From positions 1 to 59,470 of the forward strand of contig CBFHOG010000012.1 in assembly GCA_965657545.1 (NCBI GenBank): 59,470 nucleotides of DNA. Direction: 5' to 3'. The DNA is from UBA7446 sp965657545 (GTDB lineage Bacteria > Bacteroidota > Bacteroidia > Flavobacteriales > Flavobacteriaceae). Shown here in pieces: positions 9,587 to 19,348 of this stretch. Every line of letters begins with the position of its first letter. The stretch's first letter is position 1. A program made the translations under genes and the position numbers. The notes under the pieces are model-generated. The model had not been told where the DNA came from, made no database searches, and saw only the letters and a list, made by a program, of their open reading frames with translations.

Positions 9587-10255
9587 TTAATGTAGTACGG
9601 CTGCCAAGCCCAATCCAACTAAAATCACAATGACTTTTGATCTGTTAAATCTATGATTTTCAGCGCTTTCGAAAAGTATGGTAGTAGAAATATGCAAGGT
9701 TACACCAGCTACTAAGGCCGTGATTTGAACGGCATAGGGTTTTAAAAATACTGCAGTTTCGTTTAGGTAGCTCCCTAGCGGGGTCATAAGTGCAAAACCT
9801 ATAAGTAACGCCATTCGCAATCTTATTGAAGTCTTTGTTTGCCAAAGTGCAGCAGTTAACAACATGGCAATGGGAAGCTTGTGAATCACAATGGCCCAAA
9901 GTAATTTTGTGTGGTTGTGAATAGGAAATCCCTCAATAAGCGCATGTAGCGATAATCCTAAAAACAGTGCCCACGGTAATGATGCGTTCTTATGGATGTG
10001 TATATGACCATGCTCAGCTCCTTTAGAAATATTCTCGAGAACAACTTGCACTACAATCCCTGCCAATATCCAATAGCTAATAGATGTGTCGGCATGTGCG
10101 AAAATTTCTGGAAGCAGCGAAGTAATGGCTGTGGATAATAAAAAAGCCCCACTAAATGCCAATAACAGGCGCAACCGCTTCTGAGATTTTGTAAGCCCTA
10201 GGAATACCAACACGGCACCCAATACAACCGAAAGAAAAGGGAGTACTATATTCAT
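9587..10255 (-). CDS. ZIP family metal transporter
   Basis: A membrane protein of 222 aa with about seven hydrophobic helices. The metal site of ZIP transporters is visible: HALIEGFPIHNH in helix 4 (near residue 114) and IHKLPIAM in helix 5 (near 134). The likely substrate is Zn(II) or another divalent cation, moved into the cytoplasm. It overlaps the upstream methyltransferase gene by 4 bases, so the two share a transcript. A histidine-rich loop (EHGHIHIHK, near residue 86) between helices is a normal metal-gathering feature. Confidence 0.85.
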   Translation of the reverse strand: MNIVLPFLSVVLGAVLVFLGLTKSQKRLRLLLAFSGAFLLSTAITSLLPEIFAHADTSISYWILAGIVVQVVLENISKGAEHGHIHIHKNASLPWALFLGLSLHALIEGFPIHNHTKLLWAIVIHKLPIAMLLTAALWQTKTSIRLRMALLIGFALMTPLGSYLNETAVFLKPYAVQITALVAGVTLHISTTILFESAENHRFNRSKVIVILVGLGLAAVLH

Positions 10256-10995
10256 TTTTGTACCACTAAAATAAGACGTTCAGCAGTTTCATTGTCAAAT
10301 GGCTTTAACGAATAATCACCAAATACCTTTTTAATACGAAACCCAACATCATTACACATACGCTCAAAATCCGAGTGTGTTAAAGCGCGTACACGTTCGT
10401 TATAGGTGTGTGCTTTTCCTTGGTGTGAAAATGAAATATTTTTCTCAATCCAGTTATCAGTAAAAGTACGTTTAAGTGTGAATTCAATACCGCCCCTGGT
10501 TACAACCTCGTCTGAAACCCAATTTTTTTTAACCTGCGGAACATGTAAAAAATCGATTACTGCGATACCACCATCTACTAAATTGTCATAAAAAGCTCGA
10601 ATGGCTTTGGTGTTGTCTGCCTCATCTTCAAAGTAGCCAATACTCGTAAAAACATTGAGGACTACATCAACTTTTTCTTGTGCTTTATTTCGCATGTCAT
10701 GTACGTAAAAAGTCGCATTTATTTTTTCTTTTTCAGCTTCTTTTTGTGCATACGAAATACTATTTAAGCTTAAATCTACACCCGTGACTTGGAATCCTTG
10801 TTTCGCCAAGTACAACGCATGTCTGCCACGACCACAAGCAATATCCATAATGCGATCTTGAGATTTTATCGGTATATTTTTAATAAGATTTTGTAAAAAG
10901 TATTGTGCCTCTGCAATGTTTCTATCTTGATATAAGGTGTGGTAAAAAGGCGTATCAAACCACGTTTTGTACCAGGCAGGATTATCTTCCATCAT
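10252..10995 (-). CDS. Class I SAM-dependent methyltransferase
   Basis: A Rossmann-fold methyltransferase of 247 aa. Motif I is MDIACGRGRHALYLA (near residues 46-60), followed by VTGVDLS, which binds the ribose of SAM; motif IV is VDVVLNVFTSIGYF. This is the small-molecule/unspecified Methyltransf_25 type; the substrate is unknown. The N-terminal WYKTWFDTPFYHTLYQDRN is typical of flavobacterial members. The ATG lies 4 bases after a perfect TAAATTTG element, so its mRNA is probably leaderless. It is divergent from the rRNA methyltransferase gene with only 27 bases between them. Confidence 0.85.
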   Translation of the reverse strand: MMEDNPAWYKTWFDTPFYHTLYQDRNIAEAQYFLQNLIKNIPIKSQDRIMDIACGRGRHALYLAKQGFQVTGVDLSLNSISYAQKEAEKEKINATFYVHDMRNKAQEKVDVVLNVFTSIGYFEDEADNTKAIRAFYDNLVDGGIAVIDFLHVPQVKKNWVSDEVVTRGGIEFTLKRTFTDNWIEKNISFSHQGKAHTYNERVRALTHSDFERMCNDVGFRIKKVFGDYSLKPFDNETAERLILVVQK

Positions 10996-10999
10996 ACTG

Positions 11000-11018
11000 C
11001 AAATTTAAACTATTTTAG
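11000..11018. promoter_or_regulatory. Divergent promoter elements in a 27-base intergenic gap
   Basis: On the minus strand TAAATTTG (complement of 11000-11007) ends 4 bases before the ATG at 10995. On the plus strand TATTTTAG (11011-11018, one mismatch to TAnnTTTG) ends 4 bases before the ATG at 11023. Both therefore predict transcripts that begin at or next to the start codon. Confidence 0.55.
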
Positions 11019-11022
11019 CCCT

Positions 11023-12198
11023 ATGAATAACAACGATCAGGGTTTGTTCCCAATGGTAGCCAAAACCCTCTTTGGCTTTGAAGAAATTTTGGCTAAAGAA
11101 CTCAAGCAATTGGGCGCTCAATCGGTGCAAACGGGCGTGCGAAACGTGCGTTTTGTTGGAGATACAGGCTTTATGTACAAAGCAAATTTATGTTTACGAA
11201 CTGCGCTTCGTATTCTAAAGCCCATTGGAAAAAGACCCATTTCTTCCGAACAAGATGTGTATAAGGTAATGCTTGATATTCCATGGGAAGATTATATGAC
11301 CAATGATCACACCTTTGCTATTCGCGCAACAGTTATGATGCAAAAAGCGCAAAACAGTATGTATGTTGCGCAAAAAGCCAAAGATGGACTTGTGGATAGG
11401 TTTCGAAACCGCACTGGAAGTCGTCCAAGTGTGGATAAAGACTTTCCTGATTTAAGTATTCATTTATATGTAACCGATAAATTTTTAGAGGTTTCCCTCG
11501 ATAGTTCTGGTGCTTCTTTACACCAACGTGGGTATCGTACTGCAACAAATATCGCACCCATTAACGAGGTACTTGCAGCCGGGATATTGTTGCATGCTGG
11601 TTGGAATGGCGATACTGATTTTTTAGATCCAATGTGTGGAAGTGGGACGTTGTTAATAGAAGCGGCTATGATTGCTTGTAATATTCCACCAAGTCTCAAT
11701 CGGAAGGAGTTTGCATTCCAAAAGTGGCTCGACTGGGATAATGATTTATACACTAAAATAGAGGAATCTGCATTAAAAAAAGTCCGTGAATTCCCGCATT
11801 CGATAGTGGGGTATGACAAAGCGCCATCCGCCATACGTAAAGCACAACAGAATGTTCAAAACGCTAATCTTTCGGAATTCGTTACCATTTCACAAAATGA
11901 TTTTTTTCTTTCCCAAAAAGAAGAAGAAAAGCCGTTGCTTATCGTATTTAACCCGCCCTACGGAGAGCGCCTTATGATAGATGTGGATGTGTTTTATAAG
12001 CGTATTGGCGATACACTAAAGCAGTCTTACTCAGGTACACACGCATGGTTTATTACATCGAATTTAGAGGCGATTAAATCTGTTGGATTGCGCCCCTCAA
12101 GAAGAATTAAACTGTTTAACGGTAAACTGGAAAGTAAGTTGGTAAAATACGAATTATACAGTGGTACCAAGAAGATTCATAAAATAAAAACAAACTAA
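11023..12198 (+). CDS. THUMP-domain 23S rRNA (guanine-N2) methyltransferase, RlmL-like
   Basis: This enzyme resembles the N-terminal half of E. coli RlmL, which makes m2G2445 in 23S rRNA. A THUMP RNA-binding domain covers about residues 10-165. The Rossmann methyltransferase part has motif I as DFLDPMCGSGTLLIEAA (near 200) and the catalytic NPPYGER at 310-316. I start it at the ATG at 11023, because it lies 4 bases after a promoter element and avoids overlap with the divergent gene; a start 28 codons upstream is unlikely. Unlike E. coli RlmL it lacks the fused RlmK half. The stop codon overlaps the next start by one base (TAATG). Confidence 0.88.
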   Translation: MNNNDQGLFPMVAKTLFGFEEILAKELKQLGAQSVQTGVRNVRFVGDTGFMYKANLCLRTALRILKPIGKRPISSEQDVYKVMLDIPWEDYMTNDHTFAIRATVMMQKAQNSMYVAQKAKDGLVDRFRNRTGSRPSVDKDFPDLSIHLYVTDKFLEVSLDSSGASLHQRGYRTATNIAPINEVLAAGILLHAGWNGDTDFLDPMCGSGTLLIEAAMIACNIPPSLNRKEFAFQKWLDWDNDLYTKIEESALKKVREFPHSIVGYDKAPSAIRKAQQNVQNANLSEFVTISQNDFFLSQKEEEKPLLIVFNPPYGERLMIDVDVFYKRIGDTLKQSYSGTHAWFITSNLEAIKSVGLRPSRRIKLFNGKLESKLVKYELYSGTKKIHKIKTN

Positions 12199-12416
12199 TG
12201 TCTGTAAAGTCTAAAGCATTAATGCTAAATCTTATCGTGTTTGGTGTGCTATTCGTGCTGTTTAGGGTTGGAATTGGCATGCTACTGCCCTTACCGTACT
12301 TGCCATTGCTTTTGGGTTCGGCAGTGCTGGCAAGTTTTTGTTCTCCTAAATTTATAGCCAAAGGCAATACCTTATGGGTTAAATACCCTTGGAAGAAAGA
12401 ACCTAAAAAGTGCTAA
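12198..12416 (+). CDS. Small conserved-type membrane protein (72 aa)
   Basis: The start overlaps the preceding stop as TAATG, so this gene is translationally coupled to the rRNA methyltransferase; that and the absence of a competing frame make it real. It has two hydrophobic segments (about residues 8-28 and 30-46) and a basic tail ending KKEPKKC. Function unknown. It ends directly against a convergent gene. Confidence 0.7.
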   Translation: MSVKSKALMLNLIVFGVLFVLFRVGIGMLLPLPYLPLLLGSAVLASFCSPKFIAKGNTLWVKYPWKKEPKKC

Positions 12417-13115
12417 TTACTTTTTGTAAATGGGGAGTTGGTAACTGATGGTATAATTCAGTCCTGCTCCGTATGGATTGTTGGTTAGTACTTTATTAAA
12501 CCCTGGAATAAATAGGTTTTCAAAGTTTTCAGGGTCTTTGTCAGAAACCAATCGATGCATTTGAAGGCTTATCCCCATATACAGATTTCGAAATAATTCT
12601 GCTTTAAACCCAAGTTGTAGTTCAATCCAATGCCCGTTAAGCCCCTCATAACGCTTGGGAGTAGTCAAATCCAGGCGATTGTCCTCTTTCCAGTAGTGAT
12701 TATCATTCAACAGATTATAACCGAGTAGTGTTTGAGCATGTTGACTAAAACCGTATCGAAAACCAACTACAATTAGATTATCCATTCCAGTCCAGTTGTT
12801 ATAGACGTTGTAATCCACTCCTAGCTTTATATATGTTCCAGATGTTTCAAAATTCACAGCATCTCTGTCTATTTTTTTTGTCTCATTCCCAAGCTCTCCC
12901 GCAAGGTAAAGATTTCGAGTAAGTCGATAATCACCTACCAATTCCAACCCTTTATAGTCAGAATCAAGGAACATACGAATGGGCTTGCTGATGTCTATTC
13001 CCAAACGGATTCCATACCGCACTTCAGTAGCTATGCTATCCGTTTTTATTTCGTTTTGCGCCCAAATACTACCGCAAAATAAAAGTATTAAAAAATTAAT
13101 GTAAAATTTTAACAT
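12417..13115 (-). CDS. DUF6048-type outer-membrane beta-barrel protein
   Basis: A protein of 232 aa with a signal peptide (ends SIWAQ) and repeated amphipathic strands (YLAGELGNE, LIVVGFRYGFS, WIELQLGFKAELF), as in small outer-membrane barrels; the last residues form a typical closing strand. From its position beside rlmD and the DUF6452 lipoprotein it matches the DUF6048 family of Bacteroidota. It overlaps the upstream lipoprotein gene by 20 bases, so the two are coexpressed and perhaps work together. Function unknown. Confidence 0.78.
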   Translation of the reverse strand: MLKFYINFLILLFCGSIWAQNEIKTDSIATEVRYGIRLGIDISKPIRMFLDSDYKGLELVGDYRLTRNLYLAGELGNETKKIDRDAVNFETSGTYIKLGVDYNVYNNWTGMDNLIVVGFRYGFSQHAQTLLGYNLLNDNHYWKEDNRLDLTTPKRYEGLNGHWIELQLGFKAELFRNLYMGISLQMHRLVSDKDPENFENLFIPGFNKVLTNNPYGAGLNYTISYQLPIYKK

Positions 13116-13569
13116 GAGTAGTTTTGATGTCTGAAATTGTGTCAGTTAGTATTTCAATATTTTCTATCCAAATTGCTGGATTTGAATGTTCTGCAACCAG
13201 TGTTGTGAAGTTTTTTTGATACCCGCACGCGCGACTAATAAAACGATCGTAAGAGCTGTAGGTGAATCTAATCGACTCTTCCAAAAGAATATTATTGTCG
13301 GTTTTGGTAAACATAACAGTCGTCATGTTGTCATTTATTTTTAACGGAACCGCGATGGAGTCAGTCGTGCCACTGTGTATATCCGTGTCTAAACCCACAC
13401 CTTTTACCTGTAAATTTGGCACTTCTTTTTTGCTTTCAGGTTGCAAAGCATCATAAAATACAAGTATCAACTGCGGAGTTCCTGGGGTTTCAGCTAGGCA
13501 AATATCATCAGGTTCGCAGCTTGATAGACTACATACCATTAGCACGAATAAGAAGGCGTATCTTTTCAT
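13096..13569 (-). CDS. DUF6452-type lipoprotein
   Basis: A lipoprotein of 157 aa: the leader MKRYAFLFVLMVCSLSSC puts the lipid-carrying cysteine at residue 18. The mature part contains a conserved-looking CGYQKNF. Position between rlmD and a DUF6048 barrel protein fits the DUF6452 family. Its ATG overlaps the stop of rlmD by one base (TAATG), which ties an rRNA modification enzyme to two envelope proteins of unknown job in one operon. Confidence 0.75.
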   Translation of the reverse strand: MKRYAFLFVLMVCSLSSCEPDDICLAETPGTPQLILVFYDALQPESKKEVPNLQVKGVGLDTDIHSGTTDSIAVPLKINDNMTTVMFTKTDNNILLEESIRFTYSSYDRFISRACGYQKNFTTLVAEHSNPAIWIENIEILTDTISDIKTTHVKILH

Positions 13570-14978
13570 TATCTCAATTCCAAAAGTACAATATTTTCTA
13601 CATGTTGTGTGTGTGGGAACATATCAACCGCCTGACTAATAATCACCTTATACGCTTCATTTAGCAGGGCTAGATCACGTGCTTGCGTTTGCGGGTTACA
13701 ACTGATATACAGTATTTTATGTGTCTTTAACTCTAGTAATTGATTAATAACATCCTTGTGCATACCATCCCGTGGCGGATCTGTAATAATGACATCTGCT
13801 TTTCCATGACGCGCCACAAAATCGTTAGTAAAAACCTTACGCATATCCCCAACTTCAAAATCGGTGTTTGTAATTTTATTTCGTTTCGCATTTTCTTTTG
13901 CGGCTGTAATGGCGTCTGGCACAGATTCAATCCCAATGACTTTATCGCAACTATTAGCAACAAACTGGGCAATGGTGCCAAGCCCGGTGTACAAATCGTA
14001 AACCACGTCCGATTTTTTTAATTCTGCTAGCGCCAAGGCTTTTGTGTAAAGAATTTCTGCTTGCGCTGGATTGGTTTGGTAGAATGCTTTTGGCGTAATG
14101 CGAAATGCCAAATCGCCCATTTTCTCTGTTATGTAATGCGTTCCGTGGTAACGGTGAATTTCTTGATCGTAAATGGTGTCATTTGCCTTTTCGTTGATAA
14201 TATATTGCAAAGAGGTAATATTTGGGAAAGTTTCAATCAAATGGTTGAGTAGGCCCTCTCTAGCTTCTTTGTCTTCGTGGAAAAACTGAATGACAACCAT
14301 AATTTCACCCAAAAGCGTGGTTCTTAGCATGAGCGTTCTTAAGAAGCCTTCTTTATCTCTTGCATCAAAAAATGACAATTTGTTCTTTCGCGCATATGCT
14401 TTTACCTCATTTCGTATCGTGTTTGGAAGTTCGGGTTGAATGTGACAGTTTGAAATATCTACAATTTTATCCCACATCCCTGGGATATGGAACCCAAGCG
14501 CCGTGCGGTCTTCAATTTTGTTATCTCCATTAATTTCGTCAAAACTCAGCCAACGTCTTGCCGAAAAGCTAAACTCCATTTTATTGCGATATCCAAAGAT
14601 ATTTTCACAGCCTATAATGGGTGCATATTTAGGAACATCCACGCCGCCAATTCGCTCAAGAGCATCGACAACTTCTTGTTGTTTGTGTCTTAATTGCGCA
14701 TCGTATTGCATATGTTGCCAAGTACAGCCGCCACAAGTCCCAAAATGCTCACATTTTGGAAGTATTCTGTCTGCGCTTTCTTTATGAATTTTAGCTACTT
14801 TCCCTTCTAAGTGTCGGCGTCGCTTTTTTTGAACGTTTACGTCAATAATATCACCAGGTATTGCACCTTGTACAAAAACGACTTGCCCTTCTTCGGTTCG
14901 TCCGACTCCTTTGCCTTTTTTAGCAATACCGTCAATACTAAGTTTTTCAATGGGGGGAATTGTTTTATTTCTACGCAT
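13569..14978 (-). CDS. rlmD: 23S rRNA (uracil-C5)-methyltransferase RlmD
   Basis: This enzyme makes m5U at position 1939 of 23S rRNA (E. coli numbering). It has an N-terminal TRAM domain (about 10-65), then a four-cysteine iron-sulfur site (CEHFGTCGGCTWQH, with a further cysteine in GCENIFGYRNKMEFS), then the Rossmann domain with DLYTGLGTIAQFVA, TDPPRDGMH, and the catalytic cysteine in ILYISCNPQTQARD. Length 469 aa is normal. The ATG lies 4 bases after a perfect TATTTTTG, so the mRNA is likely leaderless. RlmD and RumA/TrmA-like paralogues are hard to separate by eye, but the Fe-S site supports the RlmD group. Confidence 0.9.
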   Translation of the reverse strand: MRRNKTIPPIEKLSIDGIAKKGKGVGRTEEGQVVFVQGAIPGDIIDVNVQKKRRRHLEGKVAKIHKESADRILPKCEHFGTCGGCTWQHMQYDAQLRHKQQEVVDALERIGGVDVPKYAPIIGCENIFGYRNKMEFSFSARRWLSFDEINGDNKIEDRTALGFHIPGMWDKIVDISNCHIQPELPNTIRNEVKAYARKNKLSFFDARDKEGFLRTLMLRTTLLGEIMVVIQFFHEDKEAREGLLNHLIETFPNITSLQYIINEKANDTIYDQEIHRYHGTHYITEKMGDLAFRITPKAFYQTNPAQAEILYTKALALAELKKSDVVYDLYTGLGTIAQFVANSCDKVIGIESVPDAITAAKENAKRNKITNTDFEVGDMRKVFTNDFVARHGKADVIITDPPRDGMHKDVINQLLELKTHKILYISCNPQTQARDLALLNEAYKVIISQAVDMFPHTQHVENIVLLELR

Positions 14979-14982
14979 GCTC

Positions 14983-14990
14983 CAAAAATA
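14983..14990 (-). promoter_or_regulatory. TAnnTTTG promoter element for rlmD
   Basis: TATTTTTG on the minus strand ends 4 bases before the ATG at 14978, predicting transcription from the start codon itself. Confidence 0.55.
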
Positions 14991-15075
14991 CGTATAGATA
15001 AGCCAAGAATCACCACATATTTATGAATCAAATATTTTGTTAGATTTATAAAATGTAATAACGAAACCATTTAGA

Positions 15076-18000
15076 ATGAAACATCTACGATTAATTACCC
15101 TTTCAATACTTATTTCATTAAGCGGTATTTACGCTCAACAAAATGATGAAAAAGAAAAAAAATCGACTGCATTAAGTACTGCACTTAACGGTTTTTCTTT
15201 TAGAAATATCGGACCAGCATTTATGTCGGGACGTATTGCTGATATCGCGATTGACCCAAAAAATCAAAATACGTGGTACGTTGCTGTGGGTTCGGGTGGC
15301 GTATGGAAAACAACAAATGCTGGAACTACGTGGAAACCCCTAACCGACAGTCAGCCGTTTTATTCAACAGGCGCTATCACGCTAGACCCCAACAACAGCC
15401 AAACCGTTTGGTTGGGAACAGGGGAGAATGTAGGAGGCAGGCACGTCGGTATTGGTCATGGTGTGTATTTGAGTCGCGACGGAGGAAAATCATGGGAGTC
15501 AAAGGGTTTGAAAAAATCAGAACACATTTCTAAAATTATTGTACACCCATCAGATTCAAATACGCTGTGGGTAGCTGCACAGGGACCGCTTTGGAGTTCC
15601 GGAGGCGAACGAGGTTTGTATAAAACCACAGATGGCGGAAATACATGGAGACAAACCATGAATTTAGACGAATGGACGGGAGTCACCGATCTTCTTATTG
15701 ATCCACGTGATCCAAACGTACTCTATGCAGCCAGCTGGCAAAGACACCGCAACGTAGCGGCTTATATGGGTGGTGGACCCGGAACAGCCATCTATAAATC
15801 TGTTGACGGGGGCGAAAGCTGGCGTAAACTTAAAACAGGTTTGCCATCCTCTAATATGGGTAAGATTGGATTGGCTATTTCTCCAATGCAGCCCGATATT
15901 ATTTACGCAGCTATTGAGTTAGATCGCAAAAAAGGAGGTGTTTATCGTTCAGCAAATGCAGGTGAAAGTTGGAAAAAGATGTCTGACGCCGTTTCAGGTG
16001 GTACAGGACCACATTATTATCAAGAGTTGGTGGCTTCGCCCCATCATTTTGATCGTATTTATTTAATGAACGTTCGTGTATTGGTTTCTGAAAATGGCGG
16101 TAAGGACTTTTATACCATGAAAGAAGCCAATAAACACTCCGACAACCATGCTATGGTCTTTAAAGCCAATGATCCCAACTACATACTTGTGGGTACTGAC
16201 GGAGGTATTTACGAAACTTTTGACGATACAGAAAACTGGAAGTTTGTTAATAATCTTCCACTCACACAATTTTATAAACTTGCTGTTGATGATGCCTATC
16301 CTTTTTATAATATTTTTGGAGGTACGCAAGACAACAATACCCAAGGAGGTCCTTCGCAAACCTTTAACAGAAATGGTATCAGTAATGCAGATTGGTTTGT
16401 GTTATTAGGCGGCGATGGACACCAACCTGCCACAGAGCCAGGCAATCCGGATATTGTATATGCACAGTCGCAGCAGGGTAATTTACATCGAGTTGATAGA
16501 ACAACTGGTGAAGCAGTTTATATCCGTCCGCAAAACGGCTTAGACGAACCTTATGAGCGCTTCAATTGGGATGCACCTATATTGGTGAGTCAGCACGACC
16601 CAAAGCGGCTTTATTTCGGTTCTCAACGAGTTTGGCGATCCGAAAATAGAGGAGACAGTTGGAATGTCATATCCTCAGACTTGACAAAAAATGAAGAACG
16701 CCTGGCATTACCGATTATGGGTCGTCAACAGAGCTGGGATGCGGCTTGGGATGTCTATGCCATGTCAACCTATAACACCATTACATCTTTGGCTGAATCT
16801 GCACAAGACGAAAATATTTTATATGCCGGTACAGACGATGGACTCTTACACACTACCAAAGATGGTGGTAATACCTGGAGCACCCAGACTGTTGACAAGC
16901 TTCCCGACGTACCTGCAACTGCTTTTATCAATGATATCAAAGCGGATCTGTTTGATGCCAATATTGCCTATGTGGCATTAGACAACCACAAATTTGGTGA
17001 CTATCGTCCCATGCTCTATAAATCAACGAATGGCGGTAAGTCATGGAAATCCATTACAAAGGGCATTCCAGAGGGAACGCTCATTTGGCGATTGGTTCAA
17101 GATCACGTAAACCCACAACTTTTATTTTTAGGAACTGAATACGGGGTTTATGTCAGTATAAATCAAGGGGATGTTTGGCATAAATTCAGCAATGGTATGC
17201 CCACAATTTCAGTGCGCGATTTGGCTATCCAAAAACGTGAAAACGACCTAGTGGCTGCTACTTTTGGACGTAGTTTTTATGTACTTGATGACTACAGCCC
17301 ATTGCGTGCTATTTCAGACGAAAATTTAGCAAAAGGAGACCAACTTTTCCCTGTAGAAAAAGCTTTGCAATATGTGCAAGAGCGTGGCGGTACTTCTAGT
17401 CAGGGAGCATCTTTTTACACTGCGAAAAACCCAAATTATGGTGCACAGTTTACCTACTATATCGCAAACGACACCAAAACCATGAAGGCCAAGCGTAAGG
17501 CATCCGAAAAGAAGATAAAGAAAGAGAAAAAGGATATTCCATTCCCAGGTTGGGAGGCGTTAGATGCCGAAGATTTTGAAAAGAAGCCACAAGCCATATT
17601 GCGTGTGACAGATACTTCTGGTAAAGTATTAACAGAAATAACAGGGTCATATAGCAAAGGAATCCATCGTGAGCATTGGGATTTACGCGAGCGTCTTCCA
17701 TCGGCATTGGATATTCATTCCAGTCGCGATAGTGGTACTGGACTGCGACCTAATGTAACACCTGGGACTTATTATGTGCAATTGTTTAAAAAGCACAATG
17801 GCGCACTGCTTCAGCTTACATCAAAAGAAGCATTTGAGGTAGTACGACTACGTCAAAATGTGTTGACAAACCCAAAGGCCGCTTCTCATAATGCATACAA
17901 AGCCAAGCTTAACGCACTGTATGTGCAATCAGAAATCATGGATAAGAAGCTTGAGAAAACCAAGAAGAAAATAGCAGCTTTATCAAAAGCAGTTGGTTTT

Positions 18001-18324
18001 GCACAAGACAATCAAGATGTGCTTCACAGGACAGTATATGACTTGCAAATGCAGCATTATAACTTGGCACGTAAGATTAACGGTAGTGATGCTAAAGGGG
18101 AAGTAGGGGAGAAAGATAATCCAACACTTTCGTTTAGAATTTCTGTGGCATCTCGCGGTTTTTATTCCAATACTTACGGTCCAACAGTCATGCACATGGA
18201 AAGCTATGATATGGCAGTAGCACTACTCAATGAATTAGCGCCACAAGTGGATGCGCTAGCAGCCGCAACAGCAAAAGCCATAAGTTATAGTGAAACAATG
18301 GGCTTACCTGTTATTATCGATTGA
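15076..18324 (+). CDS. Large secreted beta-propeller (BNR / sortilin-like repeat) protein
   Basis: A secreted protein of 1082 aa with a signal peptide (ends SGIYAQ). At least six copies of the Asp-box / BNR pattern (e.g. STNGGKSWKS, TKDGGNTWST, SVDGGESWRK) fill residues 40-770, the fold of sortilin VPS10 propellers and of some glycosidases. A basic stretch (about 800-825) and a C-terminal helical part with a coiled-coil-like KKLEKTKKKIAALSK follow. Such proteins are often labelled glycosyl hydrolase, but I see no catalytic residues that would support that; binding or scaffolding is as likely. It has no type-IX secretion tail. Its last 11 bases overlap the convergent gene. Confidence 0.88.
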   Translation: MKHLRLITLSILISLSGIYAQQNDEKEKKSTALSTALNGFSFRNIGPAFMSGRIADIAIDPKNQNTWYVAVGSGGVWKTTNAGTTWKPLTDSQPFYSTGAITLDPNNSQTVWLGTGENVGGRHVGIGHGVYLSRDGGKSWESKGLKKSEHISKIIVHPSDSNTLWVAAQGPLWSSGGERGLYKTTDGGNTWRQTMNLDEWTGVTDLLIDPRDPNVLYAASWQRHRNVAAYMGGGPGTAIYKSVDGGESWRKLKTGLPSSNMGKIGLAISPMQPDIIYAAIELDRKKGGVYRSANAGESWKKMSDAVSGGTGPHYYQELVASPHHFDRIYLMNVRVLVSENGGKDFYTMKEANKHSDNHAMVFKANDPNYILVGTDGGIYETFDDTENWKFVNNLPLTQFYKLAVDDAYPFYNIFGGTQDNNTQGGPSQTFNRNGISNADWFVLLGGDGHQPATEPGNPDIVYAQSQQGNLHRVDRTTGEAVYIRPQNGLDEPYERFNWDAPILVSQHDPKRLYFGSQRVWRSENRGDSWNVISSDLTKNEERLALPIMGRQQSWDAAWDVYAMSTYNTITSLAESAQDENILYAGTDDGLLHTTKDGGNTWSTQTVDKLPDVPATAFINDIKADLFDANIAYVALDNHKFGDYRPMLYKSTNGGKSWKSITKGIPEGTLIWRLVQDHVNPQLLFLGTEYGVYVSINQGDVWHKFSNGMPTISVRDLAIQKRENDLVAATFGRSFYVLDDYSPLRAISDENLAKGDQLFPVEKALQYVQERGGTSSQGASFYTAKNPNYGAQFTYYIANDTKTMKAKRKASEKKIKKEKKDIPFPGWEALDAEDFEKKPQAILRVTDTSGKVLTEITGSYSKGIHREHWDLRERLPSALDIHSSRDSGTGLRPNVTPGTYYVQLFKKHNGALLQLTSKEAFEVVRLRQNVLTNPKAASHNAYKAKLNALYVQSEIMDKKLEKTKKKIAALSKAVGFAQDNQDVLHRTVYDLQMQHYNLARKINGSDAKGEVGEKDNPTLSFRISVASRGFYSNTYGPTVMHMESYDMAVALLNELAPQVDALAAATAKAISYSETMGLPVIID

Positions 18325-19348
18325 TAAAATCATCTACCAAAAGATCGACCACCAACGAGTAGCTTTTGATGCCCTCTTGTTGGTGGTTTGCTTTTAAGTA
18401 TTGATCATAGCTTTTTTCAAAAATCACTTCAAAGGGATTTTGATATTGCTTCCAAAAATCGCTTACTTCTTTAAAATGTGCTAAAACACCTTTTGGAACA
18501 ATAGCATATTGTTTTTGTGCCAAACCAGCATCGTATCTATACAAAGCATTGTTTAGATATTGAAATGCTAACATATTTCCTGCGTAAGCCACCAATAAAT
18601 TTTCCGCACTTGTGCTTGCTTTAATACTGATATAATTGGCCTCATCTTCTGCGGAATAACCCCATTGATGTGCAATTTCATGACATGCTGTTGTGATGAT
18701 TTTTAATTTGGGTTGGAGTGTGTTTACTTGCGCCTCGTGCGTAAAAGGGTTTAAATATCCGCCAAACCCCATATAACCCAACAATGTAGGAAAAAGCGTC
18801 GCTTTTGCTTTGCCATTTATTTTATAAGGTCTTAAAGCAGACGAACCCATTACTTCTGTAGCCAATTGCAATATCTTTTTTGGAGATGCTTCAATAAGCA
18901 CCTTATCATCTGGAGATGCGGCAAGTTTATTGTGAAGTGCTGTCAGTTGTTGGGCATAATATGTAGTGGATTGTATGAGTTGTACTTCGGAAAGCATTTC
19001 TGGTAATTGTCGTTGCTCACGTATGGGTGTTTTAAAGTAGTGTATGCCCCAAGCGGTATAAAACAACACCATAGTTAATCCCAATGAGGTTAATACAAAA
19101 ATAAAATGACGTTTAAATGAAAACTTTCTCAAGGACCACAGTCCAAAAAGAATTGCAGTGCAATAACCTAAATCTCCTATAGAAAAATCAAATCTTGACC
19201 AAAGCCATTGATTTAATGTTGAAATAAAGGGGTAAAAAACTCCAGTATAATATACCTCAATCCAAACAGGATAGTGCTTTATTAATGATAAAGCAAAGAC
19301 AAACAGTACAACGCCTAGTAATATCCAGCGATGTTTTCGCCAAATCAT
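18314..19348 (-). CDS. DUF3810 family membrane protein, possible zinc peptidase
   Basis: A 344-aa protein with three hydrophobic segments in the first 110 residues and a globular part that contains HEIAHQWG (near residue 223), the HExxH zinc-peptidase motif, with acidic residues downstream (SAEDEANYISI, near 232) that could give the third ligand. This is the DUF3810 pattern of Bacteroidota and Firmicutes. Peptidase activity is inferred from the motif only. The start overlaps the stop of the upstream isomerase gene by 4 bases. Confidence 0.85.
   Translation of the reverse strand: MIWRKHRWILLGVVLFVFALSLIKHYPVWIEVYYTGVFYPFISTLNQWLWSRFDFSIGDLGYCTAILFGLWSLRKFSFKRHFIFVLTSLGLTMVLFYTAWGIHYFKTPIREQRQLPEMLSEVQLIQSTTYYAQQLTALHNKLAASPDDKVLIEASPKKILQLATEVMGSSALRPYKINGKAKATLFPTLLGYMGFGGYLNPFTHEAQVNTLQPKLKIITTACHEIAHQWGYSAEDEANYISIKASTSAENLLVAYAGNMLAFQYLNNALYRYDAGLAQKQYAIVPKGVLAHFKEVSDFWKQYQNPFEVIFEKSYDQYLKANHQQEGIKSYSLVVDLLVDDFINR

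Noticed and set aside
10939..11022. Longer start for the RlmL-like gene
   Set aside because: It would overlap the divergent methyltransferase gene and place the promoter element inside the coding region.
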